Below are positions 62,863 to 64,000 of a stretch of 64,000 nucleotides of DNA, piece after piece. Each line of letters begins with the position of its first letter. The stretch's first letter is position 1. Made by a program: the position numbers and the translations under genes. Source of the stretch: Qipengyuania aquimaris. Lineage in GTDB: Bacteria; Pseudomonadota; Alphaproteobacteria; Sphingomonadales; Sphingomonadaceae. The notes under the pieces are model-generated. The model saw nothing but the letters and a program-made list of their open reading frames with translations. It was not told the DNA's origin and searched no databases. Location: the NCBI RefSeq assembly GCF_009827445.1, contig NZ_WTYI01000001.1:372001-436000 (forward strand), given 5' to 3'.

Positions 62863-63576
62863 ATGAAGCTGCGCCTGATTGCCCTTGCTGCCCCCATCGC
62901 GATGCTCGCCGCCTGTTCGGGCGGCAATGGAGATGCCGAGGACGGCGATGACATGAACGCCGCCAGCCAAGGCGCGCTCAACGAAAATCTCGCGACCGAT
63001 CCCGACCTTGCGAACAGCAGCGAAGAAGGCGCCGCATTGTCCGGCACGGGAAACCAGAACATCCCCAAGATCGACACGTCAGAGCGCGCGATCGAGGATG
63101 CACGCAGCCGGGCAGTCCAGATGGTGGGCGGCAGCGCCAATATGGACGCGCTGCCGACCGCAAAGCGACTGGGAGAGGACGCAGCGGACACGCCAGCCAT
63201 GGTCCAGGCGGCACGCGCGCTTCAGGGCCCCGGCAACACCAATTGCTTTGAAAAAGTGAGCTATTCGGCTTCGTGGTCGGCTAAACTTCCGGCCGAATTC
63301 CCGATCTATCCACGCGGCAACACCATCGAGGCCGCGGGCAGTGACGACGGATCCTGTTCGGTTCGCGCTGTCACCTTCCGCACCGGCGTGCCGAAGAGCG
63401 ATGTTCTGGCATTTTACGCCACCCGCGCAGATGACGCAGGTTACAAGGTTGAGCATGTGCTCAAAGGCGGCGAAAACGTCCTGTCTGCCATCGATGGGCA
63501 GAGCGCGATGGTCATCTATGCTCGCACAATCCCGGGCAAGGTCACCGAAATCGACCTCGTTACCAGCAAACGTTGA
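62863..63576 (+). CDS. Lipoprotein of unknown function
   Basis: The 237-residue protein has a lipoprotein signal ending MLAACSGG, then a low-complexity Asp/Gly/Asn/Ala region and a C-terminal domain with two Cys (NCFEKV, SCSVRA) that may form a disulfide, followed by VTFRTGVPKSDVLAFYATRADDAGY. ATG 62863 is chosen because GGAG lies 8 bases upstream. The 212-base gap in front holds only a weak TTCG hairpin at 62692-62709. No family recognised. Confidence 0.78.
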   Translation: MKLRLIALAAPIAMLAACSGGNGDAEDGDDMNAASQGALNENLATDPDLANSSEEGAALSGTGNQNIPKIDTSERAIEDARSRAVQMVGGSANMDALPTAKRLGEDAADTPAMVQAARALQGPGNTNCFEKVSYSASWSAKLPAEFPIYPRGNTIEAAGSDDGSCSVRAVTFRTGVPKSDVLAFYATRADDAGYKVEHVLKGGENVLSAIDGQSAMVIYARTIPGKVTEIDLVTSKR

Positions 63577-63588
63577 GGCCCGCCGGGA

Positions 63589-64000
63589 TCAGCCTTCCTT
63601 GAGGCCGATCCCTATGCTGGCACGCGGTTGGTCCATTTCCGTACTAGCGACCGGATAGGCGCAGTAATCCGCGGCATAGAAAGCTGCAGGACGGTGATTG
63701 CCCGAAAGTCCGACGCCGCCGAACGGGGCGGCAGATGATGCACCGTTGGTTGGACGGTTCCAATTGAGAATACCCGCGCGTGCTTCAAACCAGAAGCGCT
63801 CGAAATCTTCTGGCTTACCACCCATCAGCGAGGCGGAGAGGCCATAACGCGTGTTGTTGGCTTCCGTGATGGCCGCGTCGAAATCATTCACGCGTATCAC
63901 TTGCAGCAGCGGCCCGAATAGCTCGATATCGGGCCGATCGCTCATTTCGGTCGCATCGATAATGGAAGGCGACAGGAAGGGAAGCTGTTCGTCGGGACGC
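63589..64000 (-). CDS. astD: Aldehyde dehydrogenase, AstD-like (C-terminal part; 5' end beyond window)
   Basis: The visible 137 codons are the C-terminus of an NAD(P)-dependent aldehyde dehydrogenase: [30 protein letters not shown], followed by [40 protein letters not shown]. This ending matches succinylglutamate semialdehyde dehydrogenase (arginine catabolism) more than other ALDHs. The catalytic Cys and cofactor site are outside the window. The frame stays open to the right edge. Confidence 0.88.
   Translation of the reverse strand, partial: RPDEQLPFLSPSIIDATEMSDRPDIELFGPLLQVIRVNDFDAAITEANNTRYGLSASLMGGKPEDFERFWFEARAGILNWNRPTNGASSAAPFGGVGLSGNHRPAAFYAADYCAYPVASTEMDQPRASIGIGLKEG

Noticed and set aside
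1-64000. Mobile elements, CRISPR arrays, tRNA or rRNA genes
   Set aside because: No transposase or integrase-like protein, no regularly spaced repeats and no recognisable tRNA or rRNA stretch were seen by reading both strands; a covariance search was not possible.

Overview
The window looks like the chromosome of an aerobic alphaproteobacterium of the order Sphingomonadales, most likely an Erythrobacter-type member of the Erythrobacteraceae. This is inferred from the high GC content, from protein resemblance throughout, and from gene neighbourhoods such as hisG-hisD-nusB-thiL-hppA, pyrE-pdxJ-acpS-lepB and an aa3 oxidase operon ending in SURF1-thrC. I saw no rRNA, tRNA, insertion sequence, prophage or CRISPR array. 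No gene-free stretch exceeds about 215 bases.

Layout, left part. 1-3750 holds infA-maf (maf cut by the left edge) divergent from a TonB-dependent receptor-like outer membrane protein with an unusual Cys-repeat insert. 3764-8749 (minus) carries an alpha/beta hydrolase coupled to a wax ester synthase/diacylglycerol acyltransferase, a BaiN-type flavoprotein and an amino acid permease. uvrC and a universal stress protein with an FNR-like site follow on plus. 11801-22452 is nearly all minus: a DEAD-box helicase, tesB, a cupin/GNAT pair, and the hisG-hisD-nusB-thiL-hppA series. In that series thiL appears to begin with CTG.

Middle part. 22496-32789 is mixed: DUF2332, epoxide-hydrolase-like and SDR enzymes, pirin, BolA, a J-domain protein, a GST, a DUF2236 protein, a cobS with no cobT beside it, a class A penicillin-binding protein and two hotdog thioesterases. 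32928-34945 is the most intriguing stretch: a 53-residue peptide gene followed closely by two unfamiliar proteins that share a cupin-like HxH segment and overlap each other. They look like one transcription unit, possibly a peptide precursor with modifying enzymes. 34953-41801 (minus) is a tightly packed ten-gene run from pyrE to a small membrane protein, with most stop and start codons overlapping.

Right part. 42002-49137 is the aa3 cytochrome oxidase operon (ctaC, ctaD, ctaB, a 39-residue membrane protein, ctaG, ctaE, SURF1), interrupted after ctaD by a terminator and an alpha/beta hydrolase. thrC, a methyltransferase, folB and moaD-moaE follow in an overlapping chain. Next come a small membrane protein behind a perfect FNR-type box, rplU-rpmA, a GNAT, and a TetR regulator divergent from a PF10118 protein with palindromic operators between them. 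The end holds an S41 protease, ygfZ, a patatin, pyrC, rarD, two small envelope proteins and the 3' part of an astD-like dehydrogenase.

Taken together this is mostly housekeeping metabolism: DNA repair, translation, His, Thr and pyrimidine synthesis, cofactors, respiration and cell wall. Small accessory islets are set into it. Several proteins (acyltransferase, helicase, L21) end in Lys-rich low-complexity tails.
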